Positions 35,338 through 44,708 of a stretch of DNA of 64,000 nt are shown here, piece by piece (the stretch's first letter is position 1; each line of letters begins with the position of its first letter). The translations under genes and the position numbers were made by a program. The stretch is from Spirosoma sp. SC4-14 (lineage in GTDB: Bacteria; Bacteroidota; Bacteroidia; Cytophagales; Spirosomataceae). The DNA lies in NCBI RefSeq assembly GCF_037201965.1, contig NZ_CP147518.1, positions 3,589,001 to 3,653,000 of the forward strand, written 5' to 3'. The notes under the pieces are model-generated. The model did no database searches, had not been told where the DNA came from, and saw only the letters and a program-made list of their open reading frames with translations.

Positions 35338-36741
35338 GTGGTTTTTGTTGAAGTGAACATTCAACGAATCATCGGATTATTTTTTATCATCGCGGCCCTT
35401 ACAGTATCCGTAAGTTGCCATCGTGTGCGCCCTAAACCTCCTGTTCCTCAGGATTTTGAACCGTCAATCCCCGATCCTATATCCTACGTTGCGGGCGACG
35501 TAACGTTTAAACTCAACGACCTGGAACAAAAGATCAACAAGTCGCTTGGTATTGTACTTGTGCCAGAAGAAACGTTTGAAGGGAAAAAAGGAGAAGCCTG
35601 GCATCTGCGGGTTGAACGGACTGGCCCCGTTAAGATTAACTATGCCAACCGGCAGGTATCTTTTTCTGCTCCATTGCAGGTTTATTATACAAATCCTATT
35701 GGTTTGAAGAAGGTTCGGAAACGTCGGCCATTGTGCGCACTGTCAGTAAATTTTGTGAGTCCACTGGGCATTTCGTCGAACTGGCGATTAACAACCCGTT
35801 CGCGATTTGAGGATTATAAGTGGATTGAGCAGCCAACGGTAAAATTGCTTGGCCTGAAAATTGGAGTTACTAAACTGGCCGAAAATATACTGAACAAACG
35901 AAAAGCTGATATCGAGGCTGCAATTGACAAAGCCGTCCACAGTGAGCTTCGGCTCGATAAGCACGTAAGCAAGGTTTGGCGCGATATCCAGAAACCGTTG
36001 CGCATCACAAAAAAACCGGAAGAAATCTGGATCATTCCGAAACCATTTAGCGTGGCGGCTGCACCGGTTTATGGCAACAAAAAGCAAATAACGGTTCCAC
36101 TTCAGATTGCTTTCCGGGTTGATACCAAAATTGGGCCTCGGCCAGAACAAACGGAGCTTGAGCGATTACCCCGACTGTTGAAACGGGCTACAATGCCCGA
36201 AGCTGCCCGGTTACAAGTCAGGGCCTTTATTCCATACGAAGACATGAATCGGGTGCTGGCAGTTGCATTGGCGCAACAAAAGCTTCATTTGATAGGTGGA
36301 AAAATCAAGATCAAGGAAGCCACGGTTTACGGCAGCGGAAAATCGCTGATTATGAAAACCGAAGTTGCCGGTGCAGTAAACGGAACCCTTTATTTTCATG
36401 GACAACCTGCCTATGATACCTTAACCAATACGCTACGCATCAAAAACCTCGATTTCGACGTAGATACCAAAGAACGTTTGTTTGCCACCGCCGACTGGCT
36501 TCTCCACGATAACCTGCGCGATACGCTTCAGTCGGTTGTTGTGGTGCCGCTTCGGCATGAGATCGACGAAATTCCCGAAAAAATCGAGACGGCATTTGCC
36601 CGCGGCAAAGCAGGACGAAAAACGGATCTCGATATCAATGCTTTTCGACTGGTACCCGAACGGCTGGTGGTTCGTCCGGAAGGAGTTCAGGTGCTGATTA
36701 AAGTCGATTCGAAAGTAGCCGTTAAGATTAAAAAGCTCTAG
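35338..36741 (+). CDS. DUF4403 family lipoprotein
   Basis: 467 residues from a GTG at 35338; a second GTG at 35353 (VNIQRIIGLFF) gives a cleaner signal peptide and is as likely. A lipobox SVSC ends the signal. DUF4403 is recognisable from ISYVAGDVTFKLNDLEQKINKSLG, the repeated tubular-lipid-binding-like halves and RLVPERLVVRPEGVQVLIKVD at the end. It is probably periplasmic and membrane-anchored; function is unknown. Its stop at 36741 directly abuts the stop of the convergent AlkA gene. Confidence 0.85.
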   Translation: MVFVEVNIQRIIGLFFIIAALTVSVSCHRVRPKPPVPQDFEPSIPDPISYVAGDVTFKLNDLEQKINKSLGIVLVPEETFEGKKGEAWHLRVERTGPVKINYANRQVSFSAPLQVYYTNPIGLKKVRKRRPLCALSVNFVSPLGISSNWRLTTRSRFEDYKWIEQPTVKLLGLKIGVTKLAENILNKRKADIEAAIDKAVHSELRLDKHVSKVWRDIQKPLRITKKPEEIWIIPKPFSVAAAPVYGNKKQITVPLQIAFRVDTKIGPRPEQTELERLPRLLKRATMPEAARLQVRAFIPYEDMNRVLAVALAQQKLHLIGGKIKIKEATVYGSGKSLIMKTEVAGAVNGTLYFHGQPAYDTLTNTLRIKNLDFDVDTKERLFATADWLLHDNLRDTLQSVVVVPLRHEIDEIPEKIETAFARGKAGRKTDLDINAFRLVPERLVVRPEGVQVLIKVDSKVAVKIKKL

Positions 36742-37371
36742 TTAAACTGGTTTCCAGCGCCATAGATACTGGCAGGCAGTTGTGCGGTGTGGCCGCCAGG
36801 CGTCGGCAATCTGATGCAACACCGTATAAAGAGCTTTGCCATTAAGCCCGTTCGTGTGTTCGGGGTAGGCCCGAATCATTCGCTGGCGAATTACCAGATC
36901 GTCGATCGGAAACACATCGGGGCGGTTCAGTACAAACATCAGCAGCATCTCCACCGTCCAGCGACCGACCCCCTTGATAGGAAGCAGGTATTGTACAATT
37001 TCTTCATCGGTCATGCCATCGAGGTGGGCCCGGTCCATTGGATTGGCCAGTGAAAACCCGGCTACACTCTGCAGGTATTTTATTTTCTGGAACGACAGCC
37101 CGGCGCTGCGTAATTCTTCGGTTGTTTTTAGTAACAGGGCCTCAGGATGCGGATAGCCATCGGGAAAAAGCTGGCGGAACCGACCAAAAATAGCATCGGC
37201 TGCCTTGACTGAAATCTGTTGCGAGACGATGCTTTCGAGGAGCGCCAGATAGACATCGTCTGCATAATCGTTGAATACTTTGGGAGCAGGTGTTTCATCG
37301 ATCAACCGGGCCATTACAGGGTCTTTGGCGATATGATCGAGAGGAGAAAATTGTTCAGTAGCAGGTTGCAT
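36742..37371 (-). CDS. DNA-3-methyladenine glycosylase 2 family protein (HhH-GPD)
   Basis: 209 residues. The helix-hairpin-helix is LLPIKGVGRWTVEMLLMF and the catalytic Asp follows in DVFPIDDL. It flips and excises alkylated purines to begin base-excision repair. No C-terminal iron-sulfur cluster is present, as expected for AlkA relatives. Ends back to back with the DUF4403 gene, with no intergenic base. Confidence 0.93.
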   Translation of the reverse strand: MQPATEQFSPLDHIAKDPVMARLIDETPAPKVFNDYADDVYLALLESIVSQQISVKAADAIFGRFRQLFPDGYPHPEALLLKTTEELRSAGLSFQKIKYLQSVAGFSLANPMDRAHLDGMTDEEIVQYLLPIKGVGRWTVEMLLMFVLNRPDVFPIDDLVIRQRMIRAYPEHTNGLNGKALYTVLHQIADAWRPHRTTACQYLWRWKPV

Positions 37372-37393
37372 GACAGCTATATTGAGCCAGGGT

Positions 37394-37480
37394 GGTTTAG
37401 GTATTATGGTTTACGATTGCTCCGCTTAATGGCACGCATTCGGTCCATGCAGCACAACCGTAAACCGTAATACCTAAACC
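37394..37480. repeat. 26-bp snap-back repeat, GTTTACGGTTGCTC family (copy b)
   Basis: Arms 37394-37419 (GGTTTAGGTATTATGGTTTA and six more) and 37455-37480 match at 24 of 26 positions. It fills the gap between thrC and the glycosylase gene. Confidence 0.75.
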
Positions 37481-37502
37481 AAACAAAGGACGGAAAAGGT
37501 CA

Positions 37503-38699
37503 TTAGCGTGGCCAGATTCCTTTCAGATTGTCGAGGTATTTTTGACCTGACCCCGTATTCAATAACAGGATGTGTTCATTGGGCTGTAACCAACCTTCGT
37601 GTAACAACTGTTTGGTTGCAGCCCAGAGAGCGCCACCTTCTGGAGCCGCGAAAATACCTTCGTGCCGACCCAGTTCCGACACGCCTTCCAGCATCTCTTC
37701 GTCCGAAACAGCAATGGCTGTTCCTTTTGATTCCTGAAGGGCCTCAAGAATGAGCGGTTCTCCAATGGGGCGGGGTACTGCCAGACCGTTGGCCAGCGTG
37801 GGTTTGCCAATATATTGTTTGCTATTGGCCTGAATTCCCCAAAATGTATCGACAATAGGACAGCAGTTCTGGGCCTGCACAGCCACCAGTCGGGGAAGTG
37901 GCTGACCAGGCAATAGCCAGCCCAGTGACTGCATTTCCCGAATAGCTTTCCAAATCCCAATGAGGCCCGTGCCACCGCCCGTTGGGTACATTATAACGTC
38001 GGGTAGCTGCCAGGTTAGTTGTTCGGCAATTTCATAGCCCATGGTTTTTTTACCTTCCAGTCGATAGGGCTCTTTCAGAGTCGATACATCGAAGTAGTCG
38101 CCATGCCGATTCAACTCACGCACTTTTGCCGCGCAGTCGTTAATCAATCCATCAACCAGAATAACCGTAGCACCGTAGGCCAGACATTCTTCCCGAAAAG
38201 CGTCGGGTGTATGGCGGGGCATCACAACTACGGCTTCCATACCGGCTCGTGCACAATAGGCCGCCATTGCAACCCCTGCATTGCCGGCAGTGGGTACAAT
38301 GCAGGCTTTTTCGCCATTTTCTTTCGCTTTCGAAATGGCTAGACTCATACCTCGTGCCTTAAACGATCCGGTTGGATTCAGCCCTTCATCTTTGAGCGTA
38401 AGCCGATCGAGCGATTGCGTTTTGGCCAGCCGGGGCAATGCGAGCAATGGGGTAAACCCTTCGCCAAGACTAACCCGGTTATCCGGATCGAGTACTGGCA
38501 ACACTTCGGCATAGCGCCAAAGCGTTTTTTCGCGGGTCAGCAGCTCGGCTTTATCAACTCCCCGGTCGAGCTGGTAGGTAGCTACTAATGGCATCTGACA
38601 GCAGGGCGATAGGGTTTGACTGGTAAATGGTGAATGGGTTTGGCCGCATTGGGTACATTGTAACGACTGGAGCAGTGATGAAGTGATGGCTGTATTCAT
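37503..38699 (-). CDS. thrC: Threonine synthase
   Basis: 398 residues from the ATG at 38699; an upstream frame to 38747 is not needed. An N-terminal zinc-ribbon-like segment (CTQCG and SPCC) precedes the PLP fold-type II domain with the cofactor lysine in NPTGSFKARGM (K114) and the phosphate-binding PTGGGTG. It converts O-phosphohomoserine to threonine. The neighbour LysR gene is in the same direction upstream, but no regulatory link is known. Confidence 0.93.
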   Translation of the reverse strand: MNTAITSSLLQSLQCTQCGQTHSPFTSQTLSPCCQMPLVATYQLDRGVDKAELLTREKTLWRYAEVLPVLDPDNRVSLGEGFTPLLALPRLAKTQSLDRLTLKDEGLNPTGSFKARGMSLAISKAKENGEKACIVPTAGNAGVAMAAYCARAGMEAVVVMPRHTPDAFREECLAYGATVILVDGLINDCAAKVRELNRHGDYFDVSTLKEPYRLEGKKTMGYEIAEQLTWQLPDVIMYPTGGGTGLIGIWKAIREMQSLGWLLPGQPLPRLVAVQAQNCCPIVDTFWGIQANSKQYIGKPTLANGLAVPRPIGEPLILEALQESKGTAIAVSDEEMLEGVSELGRHEGIFAAPEGGALWAATKQLLHEGWLQPNEHILLLNTGSGQKYLDNLKGIWPR

Positions 38700-38767
38700 G
38701 TGATCGGTAAACTTTTTGGCAAGTTGGTCGACCAATGATTTTGCCACAAACGCTGTTTTGGAATGAG

Positions 38768-39673
38768 TTATTCCTGAATCGAATAATAGCGTCGGGTGAA
38801 CCGAATAAATGCGTTGACCAGTGGATTGTTTTCTGTTCCTTTCCGCTGAATGAACTGAAACGTACGCTCAATAGCCAATCCTTCAATAGGAATCGCCACT
38901 AACTCACCAGCGGCCAGTTCTTTCAGAATCGCCCGTTCAGGCAGAAAAGCCAGGCAGGTATCGGCCAATACGAAATTTTTGAGCGCTTCGGTGCCTCCCA
39001 GCCGAATCAGAATCTGGAGGTCGGCCGGGCGAATCCCATGTTTTTGCAACGTATCTTCAACTACGGCCAGTGTGCCCGACCCCGGTTCGCGAACGGCTAA
39101 AGGTATAGTGGCTATATCGCTGATGGAGACGGTTCGGTTGCGCAGTGGACTGTTGCAGGAGCAGACCGCAAGTACCTGATCGGTCATGAACGGCGTATAG
39201 GTCAGGGTGTTAACCTGAGTGAGACTTTCAACAATACCAACGTCAATCTCGTGGTCGATCAGGGCTTTTTGAATATTACTTGAATTCCGGTTCAGTACCT
39301 GTATCTGCATATTTGGGTGCGTACGGAGGTAGGCCGACAGGACCGGCGGCAGCACATACAGGCTAATGGTGGTGCTGGAGCCAACAGCCAGTCGTGTTGT
39401 AGGTAAAAAATTTTCGTTGAGCTGCTGAAGCTGTTGATGGAGGTCCACCTTCAGTTGAGCCGCTTCCAGACCCTTCTGGTACAGCAACATACCCGCCTGG
39501 GTTAGGCTTATACTATTGCCATGCCGTTCGAAAAGAGCCGTTTTATAGAAGGCCTCCAGTGCTTTGATGTGCTTACTAATGGCCGACTGACTTAAGAATA
39601 ATATCTGGCTGGCTTTGGTAAAACTGAGTAGCCGGGCCACTTCCAGAAAAATTTCATGTTGTAACGAGAGCAT
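38768..39673 (-). CDS. LysR-family transcriptional regulator (CysL/CbbR-like)
   Basis: 301 residues from the ATG at 39673. The N-terminal winged helix-turn-helix is LLSFTKASQILFLSQSAISKHIKALE; the effector domain starts near 90 (TTRLAVGSSTTISLYVLPPVLSAYLRTHP). This subgroup resembles CysL/CbbR regulators, which in Bacillus control sulfite reductase, but the sulfur genes are 18 kb away, so a link is speculative. No divergently transcribed target is adjacent. Confidence 0.9.
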   Translation of the reverse strand: MLSLQHEIFLEVARLLSFTKASQILFLSQSAISKHIKALEAFYKTALFERHGNSISLTQAGMLLYQKGLEAAQLKVDLHQQLQQLNENFLPTTRLAVGSSTTISLYVLPPVLSAYLRTHPNMQIQVLNRNSSNIQKALIDHEIDVGIVESLTQVNTLTYTPFMTDQVLAVCSCNSPLRNRTVSISDIATIPLAVREPGSGTLAVVEDTLQKHGIRPADLQILIRLGGTEALKNFVLADTCLAFLPERAILKELAAGELVAIPIEGLAIERTFQFIQRKGTENNPLVNAFIRFTRRYYSIQE

Positions 39674-39701
39674 GAGCAAAGCTATTTGTCATTAGTCAAT
39701 G

Positions 39702-39742
39702 GTCATTAGCCATCGGGGGTGAAAATACCCATGGCTAATGAC
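39702..39742. terminator. Hairpin between MpaB-like and LysR genes
   Basis: GTCATTAGCCAT (39702-39713) pairs with ATGGCTAATGAC (39731-39742), and the inner GGGT/ACCC extends the stem. Its GTCATTAG units resemble those of the convergent repeat at 22806. Confidence 0.6.
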
Positions 39743-39754
39743 TGGGTATGTTTA

Positions 39755-40651
39755 TTATGATTCCATTTTCTTGATAATATGCTCCGGTCCCACGGCTTCG
39801 ATATTGGGAGGACCGGCGGGGTAATAGCGGAATGAGGTTTTTTCGATCAGGGAGGGGTAGGGTTTAAACGTAATCCAGCGAAGGGGCCATTTGCGAACCC
39901 AGAGGCCCCCTTCGACGAGGGCCGAAAACCAGTTGGGCGGGCGCTTATAACCAAACGCAGTTCGAAGGTTATCGCTAATCAGGGCCGAAAAAGCAGGCTC
40001 TACCAGCGGGTGAAGCAACGCGGGAAACCAGCCCTTAACAATGGCAACCGTTGCATCGGCAATGCGCCGGTTACTTTCGGTGTACCTGAAATGCTGGTTT
40101 TCGTAGGTTTCGGTAAATGACCGTAGCTCATCCAGATTAGTTGGCAGGTCGGTCAGATTCATTCGGCGACCTACTTCCCTAAAAAAATAAAACAGTGCCA
40201 GTTCTTCTGATTTAGTCAGTTTGCGCCAGCCATAGCGGGCAATCCAGTTAATAGGGTAGAAGACAAATGTTGCCAGCACAAACAGAAAATCAGTATTGTC
40301 GATTCTATAATGGCCATGAATCATATTCATGTGGGCAATGGCGCGTTGGCCTTTTTCGCTGTCGTAGCCCGATTCCATAAATTCAGAGATCAACCGGCTC
40401 GTGTCGTCGTAGCGTTTTTGGCCATGCTGTTCGAACTCGCCCGTATGGGCCAGTAGCCCCGACACACGCGGACTGGCATACGTATGAAACAGAGCAAGTT
40501 CCAGGGCCCGCGTAATGTCGAACGGAAATTCATAGGCTGTCAGTAAATGAACGATCCGCTGATGGTCCCTGACCGGGTCGAGTTGTTTCAACTCTTTCCA
40601 GACAGCAGTAGTGCGAAACAGGCCTAATCGCTTTTTATACACAGAGTTCAT
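39755..40651 (-). CDS. DUF2236 / MpaB-like oxygenase family protein
   Basis: 298 residues. The family is recognised by DPVRDHQRIVHLLTAYEFPFDITRALELALFHTYASP, the heme-ligand-like His region IAHMNMIHGHYRI and NTDFLFVLATFVFYPINWI. Characterised relatives are the latex-clearing oxygenases and fungal MpaB. The natural substrate here is unknown; a hydrophobic compound is likely. No signal peptide is visible. Confidence 0.88.
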   Translation of the reverse strand: MNSVYKKRLGLFRTTAVWKELKQLDPVRDHQRIVHLLTAYEFPFDITRALELALFHTYASPRVSGLLAHTGEFEQHGQKRYDDTSRLISEFMESGYDSEKGQRAIAHMNMIHGHYRIDNTDFLFVLATFVFYPINWIARYGWRKLTKSEELALFYFFREVGRRMNLTDLPTNLDELRSFTETYENQHFRYTESNRRIADATVAIVKGWFPALLHPLVEPAFSALISDNLRTAFGYKRPPNWFSALVEGGLWVRKWPLRWITFKPYPSLIEKTSFRYYPAGPPNIEAVGPEHIIKKMES

Positions 40652-40683
40652 TGGAATAGTAAATTGTTGTTTTCAAAAGAGGA

Positions 40684-41169
40684 CTATAAACGTTGGTACA
40701 TGATATAGGCATTAGTAAGGCCAAGTTGCTGATGATTAAACGCATTTGGAATTTCGCCGATAATCGTGAAACCTAATTTTTGCCAGAGATTCACGGCTCG
40801 CCGATTACTCTTGACTACTATATTGAACTGCATGGCTTTATACCCCAGTCGTTTTGCTTCTACCAATGAAAACTCGCCCATTGCCTTACCTATACCCCGA
40901 CCGGTAGCCTGGGGTAACGTCATATATGAACCATTGGCAATGTGCGAGCCCAAATCGGGCTGGTTATCTTTCAGAACAAAGGTTCCCACAATAGTGTCAT
41001 CCAGCAGGGCAACATACGTATGTTTGTCGGAGCCGCACCAATAGGCCAGCATTTTTTCGCGGGACGAATCCGGTGCAAAAACATAGGTGTCGCCCGTAGT
41101 AATAACCGCCTGAATGATCTCCCAGATTTTGTCGTGGTCGACCGGCGTTGATTTTCTGATGGTAAGCAT
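40684..41169 (-). CDS. GNAT-family N-acetyltransferase
   Basis: 161 residues from the ATG at 41169 (MLTIRKSTPVDHDKIW). The acetyl-CoA-binding loop is QATGRGIGKAMGEF (Q/RxxGxG/A), preceded by IANGSYMTLP and followed by MQFNIVVKSNRRAVNLWQKLGF. Acceptor unknown, amino-acid or antibiotic amines being typical. It lies 32 bases downstream of, and in the direction of, the MpaB-like gene. Confidence 0.92.
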   Translation of the reverse strand: MLTIRKSTPVDHDKIWEIIQAVITTGDTYVFAPDSSREKMLAYWCGSDKHTYVALLDDTIVGTFVLKDNQPDLGSHIANGSYMTLPQATGRGIGKAMGEFSLVEAKRLGYKAMQFNIVVKSNRRAVNLWQKLGFTIIGEIPNAFNHQQLGLTNAYIMYQRL

Positions 41170-41264
41170 CGATACAAAATACAAAGGAACTGGATTGGAG
41201 CCCGATGCAAAGAACGGAATTATTTATCGTCTCGGATGACGAATATAATGTCAGAAAAATAGCG

Positions 41265-41367
41265 TAAGTTTCGGTTAATGTGGCTTCCGCTTCTCCACAA
41301 CCGAAGGCCACCGCACGAACTACCGGGAGGCTCAACTGAATTAGTTCGGTTGAGCTTTTTCTATTTT
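41265..41367 (+). ncRNA. Candidate structured RNA with terminator (sRNA or attenuator)
   Basis: In a divergent gap, plus-strand TTCGGTT (41270-41276) and GTGG (41280-41283) pair with CCAC (41295-41298) and AACCGAA (41299-41305). 25 bases later GCTCAAC (41330-41336) pairs with GTTGAGC (41349-41355) before TTTTTCTATTTTTC, a good intrinsic terminator. No plus-strand gene precedes it, so it ends either a short RNA of ~100 bases or a leader transcript of the glycosidase gene at 41460. It matches no riboswitch class I can recognise. Confidence 0.45.
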
Positions 41368-41459
41368 TCAGATAGCCCTTTTCAATCCGTCGAGCGTTTT
41401 TATATAAACCGGCTGCCAGTCCGATACAATGCCGATGGGCAGCATTCTCATTCACTCAC

Positions 41460-42392
41460 ATGACACTTAATTCCAATTTTCTGACAGGGTTAACGGTGTT
41501 AGCACTATTGCTGACCGGCTGGGGAGCAGTTGATCTGAAAGTTACCGATAAGCCCCAGACGCCCGATTTTCCTGCTGAAATGGTGTCGTTTACACCCTAT
41601 GCGAAAAATCCAGTTTTTACGGGTGCCGGTAGCAACCATTGGGATGAAACGATTCGGGAGCGGGGCTATATTCTGCACGAGGGAAACACCTATCACTTAT
41701 GGTATACCGGCTATCGGAAAACAGGTGATCAGACCAGACACCTCGGCTATGCAACATCGCCGGATGGGTTTTCCTGGACCCGCTATCCCGGAAATCCAAT
41801 CCATAAACAAACCTGGGTTGAAGACATGATTGTGGTGAAATCGGGCAATACCTATTATATGTTTGCTGAAGGGCGGGATGACATTGCGCATCTGATGACC
41901 TCAACCGATCGAATTCACTGGCAGGAAAAAGGACCGATTTATATTCGCTATGCAACTGGCCAGCCGTTGAGTAAAGGCGCCTATGGAACTCCTACGGCTC
42001 TGAAAGAAGGCGACAAGTGGTATCTCTTTTACGAACGGGAAGACAAGGCAATCTGGCTGGCGACGTCAACCGATATGAAAGTCTGGACGAATGTGCAGGA
42101 CGAACCCGTTCTATCGGCAGGGCCAGAACCCTACGATCGATACGCTGTTGCCGTAAATCAGGTGGTTAAGTATAAAAACCACTATTATGCCTACTACCAT
42201 GCGTCGGCATTTGCCGATTGGCGCGAATGGTCCACCAATGTAGCAATGTCCGATGATCTGATTCACTGGAAAAAATACAGCGGCAATCCAATTGTTGGTG
42301 GCGATCAGTCGAGCGGAATTCTGGTAAACGATGGGAATCGGTTTCGGCTCTATACGATGCACCCGGCGGTGAATGTTTTTTTGCCAAAATAA
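41460..42392 (+). CDS. Secreted five-bladed beta-propeller glycosidase (GH43/GH130-like)
   Basis: 310 residues with a signal peptide (about 1-25, LTGLTVLALLLTGWGAVDL). The mature chain has repeated blades with HLWYTGYRKTGDQTRHLGYATSPDGFSWTRYPGNP, WVEDMIVVKSGNTYYMFAEG and HWKKYSGNPIVGG, as in GH43, GH130 and GH117 relatives. An acidic residue in each of the first, second and fourth blades could form the active site. It probably trims a plant or algal oligosaccharide in the periplasm. Followed 34 bases later by a serine hydrolase. Confidence 0.82.
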   Translation: MTLNSNFLTGLTVLALLLTGWGAVDLKVTDKPQTPDFPAEMVSFTPYAKNPVFTGAGSNHWDETIRERGYILHEGNTYHLWYTGYRKTGDQTRHLGYATSPDGFSWTRYPGNPIHKQTWVEDMIVVKSGNTYYMFAEGRDDIAHLMTSTDRIHWQEKGPIYIRYATGQPLSKGAYGTPTALKEGDKWYLFYEREDKAIWLATSTDMKVWTNVQDEPVLSAGPEPYDRYAVAVNQVVKYKNHYYAYYHASAFADWREWSTNVAMSDDLIHWKKYSGNPIVGGDQSSGILVNDGNRFRLYTMHPAVNVFLPK

Positions 42393-42426
42393 GTGTTACT
42401 TCGAGGTTGAACGAGATACAAAACAT

Positions 42427-43671
42427 ATGACTGTTTCTGCGTCATTTTATCGCGTTACGGCTACTCTTGCATTACTTGGTTTGATTGGTTTTAGCTGTAG
42501 GCATGGCACCGATTCGGTGCCAGCTTCGCCCGCGTTGACCGATTTGCTGGCCCAAACGCTAACCGATTCGCTTCAGAACCGGACTATTGGCTATGGCTTT
42601 GTCATATACCAGAACAGCGAATTGAAAGCATCGGGAAGCGGTGGTTTAAAGTCAAGATCGGTGGATGTCGAAGGTGAAAAACCGTTTACGATTGATACAA
42701 AAATGCACATTGCCAGCATGAGCAAGACCATTGCGGCAATGGCGTTTACGCAACTGGCGGTTCAGAAAGGACTTAAAACAACCGACAGAATTATCAATTA
42801 TCTGCCGCCTTCCTGGCCCAAAGGTGAAAACATCGACCAGATCACCTTCTGGGATTTGTTTAATCACCGCAGTGGCATTATTGGCCTGGGCGATAATTGT
42901 CAGAATGGCAGCTACGCCGAAAATATCTATTCGGGACTAAAACAACTTATTGCCAAAGGGGTAAAAAAGGCCAATCGGGGGCAGTATTGTTATCAGAATG
43001 CCAATGTAGGGCTATTTCGCATTCTGATTCCGGCGCTGACGGGCTATGTCTTCACAGGCAACGACAATACAGACGACCAGCAGACCCAGCAGCTTTATAT
43101 GGCGTATGTTCAGAAAAATGTCTTCGAAAAAGTGGCGTTGGAAAACATAGTACCCCACCAACCCACAAGTGGCAATACGTATTGTTACAATTATCCATAC
43201 TCGGGCCGGGCCGGATGGAATCCTGGAAATTTTACCAGTACGTTAGGGGCTTATGGCTGGTATATGACTCCACAGGAAGCCGGGAAGCTCTATGCCAGCG
43301 TTCTGTCGACAACCGATGAGTCGGTATTGCCAACTGCCTATAAAGATACGCTGTTGCTGAATAATCTGGGGTGTTTTCGGGTATCGAGCAGTTTGGGTAA
43401 TGTGGCTTACCACGATGGCTGGTGGTATCTGACGTACTACGACAGTAGCCTGACCTATGTTGGTCTTCGCACCATCTGGATGAAATTTCCCGATAACCTG
43501 ACGGTTGTATTGTTTGTCAATGCGCTTAACACGAATACGGGACTTTTCCCTTCCGGCGACGGAACCGATATTGTTCCATTTGTTTTTCGGGCCTATAGCC
43601 GTGCTCAGCAGCTAAAAGGCGCCCGGACAGGTCCCGCCACGATCACAATCGACCACCCCGAACCGCATTAG
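42427..43671 (+). CDS. Serine hydrolase (beta-lactamase/DD-peptidase fold), lipoprotein
   Basis: 414 residues from the ATG at 42427. A lipobox (GFSC) ends the signal peptide. The catalytic SxxK is S97-M-S-K100 (HIASMSKT), the YxN motif is YQN in GQYCYQNAN, and HDGW replaces the usual KTG/HxG strand. The Class C/EstB/D-aminopeptidase group is likely. Extracytoplasmic. The substrate is unknown; it may be an esterase or peptidase. Probably cotranscribed with the glycosidase. Confidence 0.88.
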   Translation: MTVSASFYRVTATLALLGLIGFSCRHGTDSVPASPALTDLLAQTLTDSLQNRTIGYGFVIYQNSELKASGSGGLKSRSVDVEGEKPFTIDTKMHIASMSKTIAAMAFTQLAVQKGLKTTDRIINYLPPSWPKGENIDQITFWDLFNHRSGIIGLGDNCQNGSYAENIYSGLKQLIAKGVKKANRGQYCYQNANVGLFRILIPALTGYVFTGNDNTDDQQTQQLYMAYVQKNVFEKVALENIVPHQPTSGNTYCYNYPYSGRAGWNPGNFTSTLGAYGWYMTPQEAGKLYASVLSTTDESVLPTAYKDTLLLNNLGCFRVSSSLGNVAYHDGWWYLTYYDSSLTYVGLRTIWMKFPDNLTVVLFVNALNTNTGLFPSGDGTDIVPFVFRAYSRAQQLKGARTGPATITIDHPEPH

Positions 43672-43678
43672 AAGTTTT

Positions 43679-43747
43679 CAGTTTATAGTTTACAATGCTC
43701 TGCCTACTAGAACCTCCCTGCCGCAGAGCACTGTAAACTATAAACTG
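43679..43747. repeat. 25-bp snap-back repeat, GTTTACGGTTGCTC family (copy c)
   Basis: Arms 43679-43703 (CAGTTTATAGTTTACAATGC and five more) and 43723-43747 match at 24 of 25 positions around a 19-base loop, between convergent serine hydrolase and SDR genes. Confidence 0.8.
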
Positions 43748-43749
43748 AC

Positions 43750-44505
43750 TTAATACGTAGCTCGTCCGCCCGACAGATCGAAGATGAAACCAGTGGTGAA
43801 ACTGGCTTCTTTCGACACGATCCAGGTGGCAAGTGCGGCTACTTCATCAACGGTTCCTAGTCGTTTCATTGGGATTTTGGCGGTCATGTAGGCTAACTGC
43901 TCGGGAGCGGTATTTTCGTTCATCGCCGTTCTGACGACGGCTGGAGCGATGCCATTTACGGTAATACCGGTTTCGGCGTATTCTTTGCCAATTCCTTTTA
44001 CCAGGCCAATCAGCCCGGCTTTCATCGACGAGTAGCCTGCCATAAACGGATTTCCTTCTTTTCCGGCAATCGACGTCATGTGCAGTATTCGGCCGTAGTT
44101 GTTGTTTTCCATAACACCAACGGCATATTTGGTCATCAGGAAAGCACCCCGCAAATTGATCTGATAAATTCGGTCGTAATCAGCTACATCATAATCCGTG
44201 ATTTTGGTGTTCGTGGGGCCAACAATGCCCGCAGAATTCACCATAATATCGAGCCGATCATAGGTATTGACTACAGTCTGAATAGCCTGCTTCACTTCAT
44301 CTTCCTGCGAAATATCGACACGATACCCTTGCGCAGCATATCCCTGATTGGTGAATTCGGTAACAGTACGTTCGAGCATAGCACTATTGTTATCGAAAAT
44401 GGCAACGGTAGCTCCTTCTGAAGCCAACCGGCGGGCTATCCCTTTACCAATACCATCGGCACCCCCGGTAACAATGGCAACCTGCTTACTAAAGCGATCT
44501 GACAT
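43750..44505 (-). CDS. SDR-family oxidoreductase (FabG-like)
   Basis: 251 residues. TGGADGIGKGIA is the NAD(P)-binding motif, NSAGI the structural motif, and YSSMKAG the catalytic Tyr/Lys, with Ser in HMTSIAG. Classical short-chain dehydrogenase length. It could act on a 3-oxoacyl or sugar/keto-acid substrate; nothing nearby decides this. Its stop is 3 bases from the repeat at 43747. Confidence 0.92.
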   Translation of the reverse strand: MSDRFSKQVAIVTGGADGIGKGIARRLASEGATVAIFDNNSAMLERTVTEFTNQGYAAQGYRVDISQEDEVKQAIQTVVNTYDRLDIMVNSAGIVGPTNTKITDYDVADYDRIYQINLRGAFLMTKYAVGVMENNNYGRILHMTSIAGKEGNPFMAGYSSMKAGLIGLVKGIGKEYAETGITVNGIAPAVVRTAMNENTAPEQLAYMTAKIPMKRLGTVDEVAALATWIVSKEASFTTGFIFDLSGGRATY

Positions 44506-44708
44506 ATAGATACGTAGAAAAAGAAAGGATCGGATAGTAAATCATAAAAGGAACCGTATTTACTGTCTGACAACAGCGAATCGTTCGGCCAAAGCAAACG
44601 AAATTCATTTTGGTAAAATTTATAGAAAGAGTTGAAGTAATTGTGCTTGCCTATTGGCTTTATATAAACAGCGATTGATATACGAAAACGTAAAGCTGCT
44701 TATAGTTC

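Noticed and set aside
41265..41367. Cobalamin or other known riboswitch
   Set aside because: Fragments such as GGCCACCG and CGGGAGGC looked similar to the B12 core, but the box motif and the adenosyl-side helices are missing.
40997..41455. 152-codon minus-strand frame over the RNA-like gap
   Set aside because: It overlaps the GNAT gene and the predicted terminator; composition is not protein-like.
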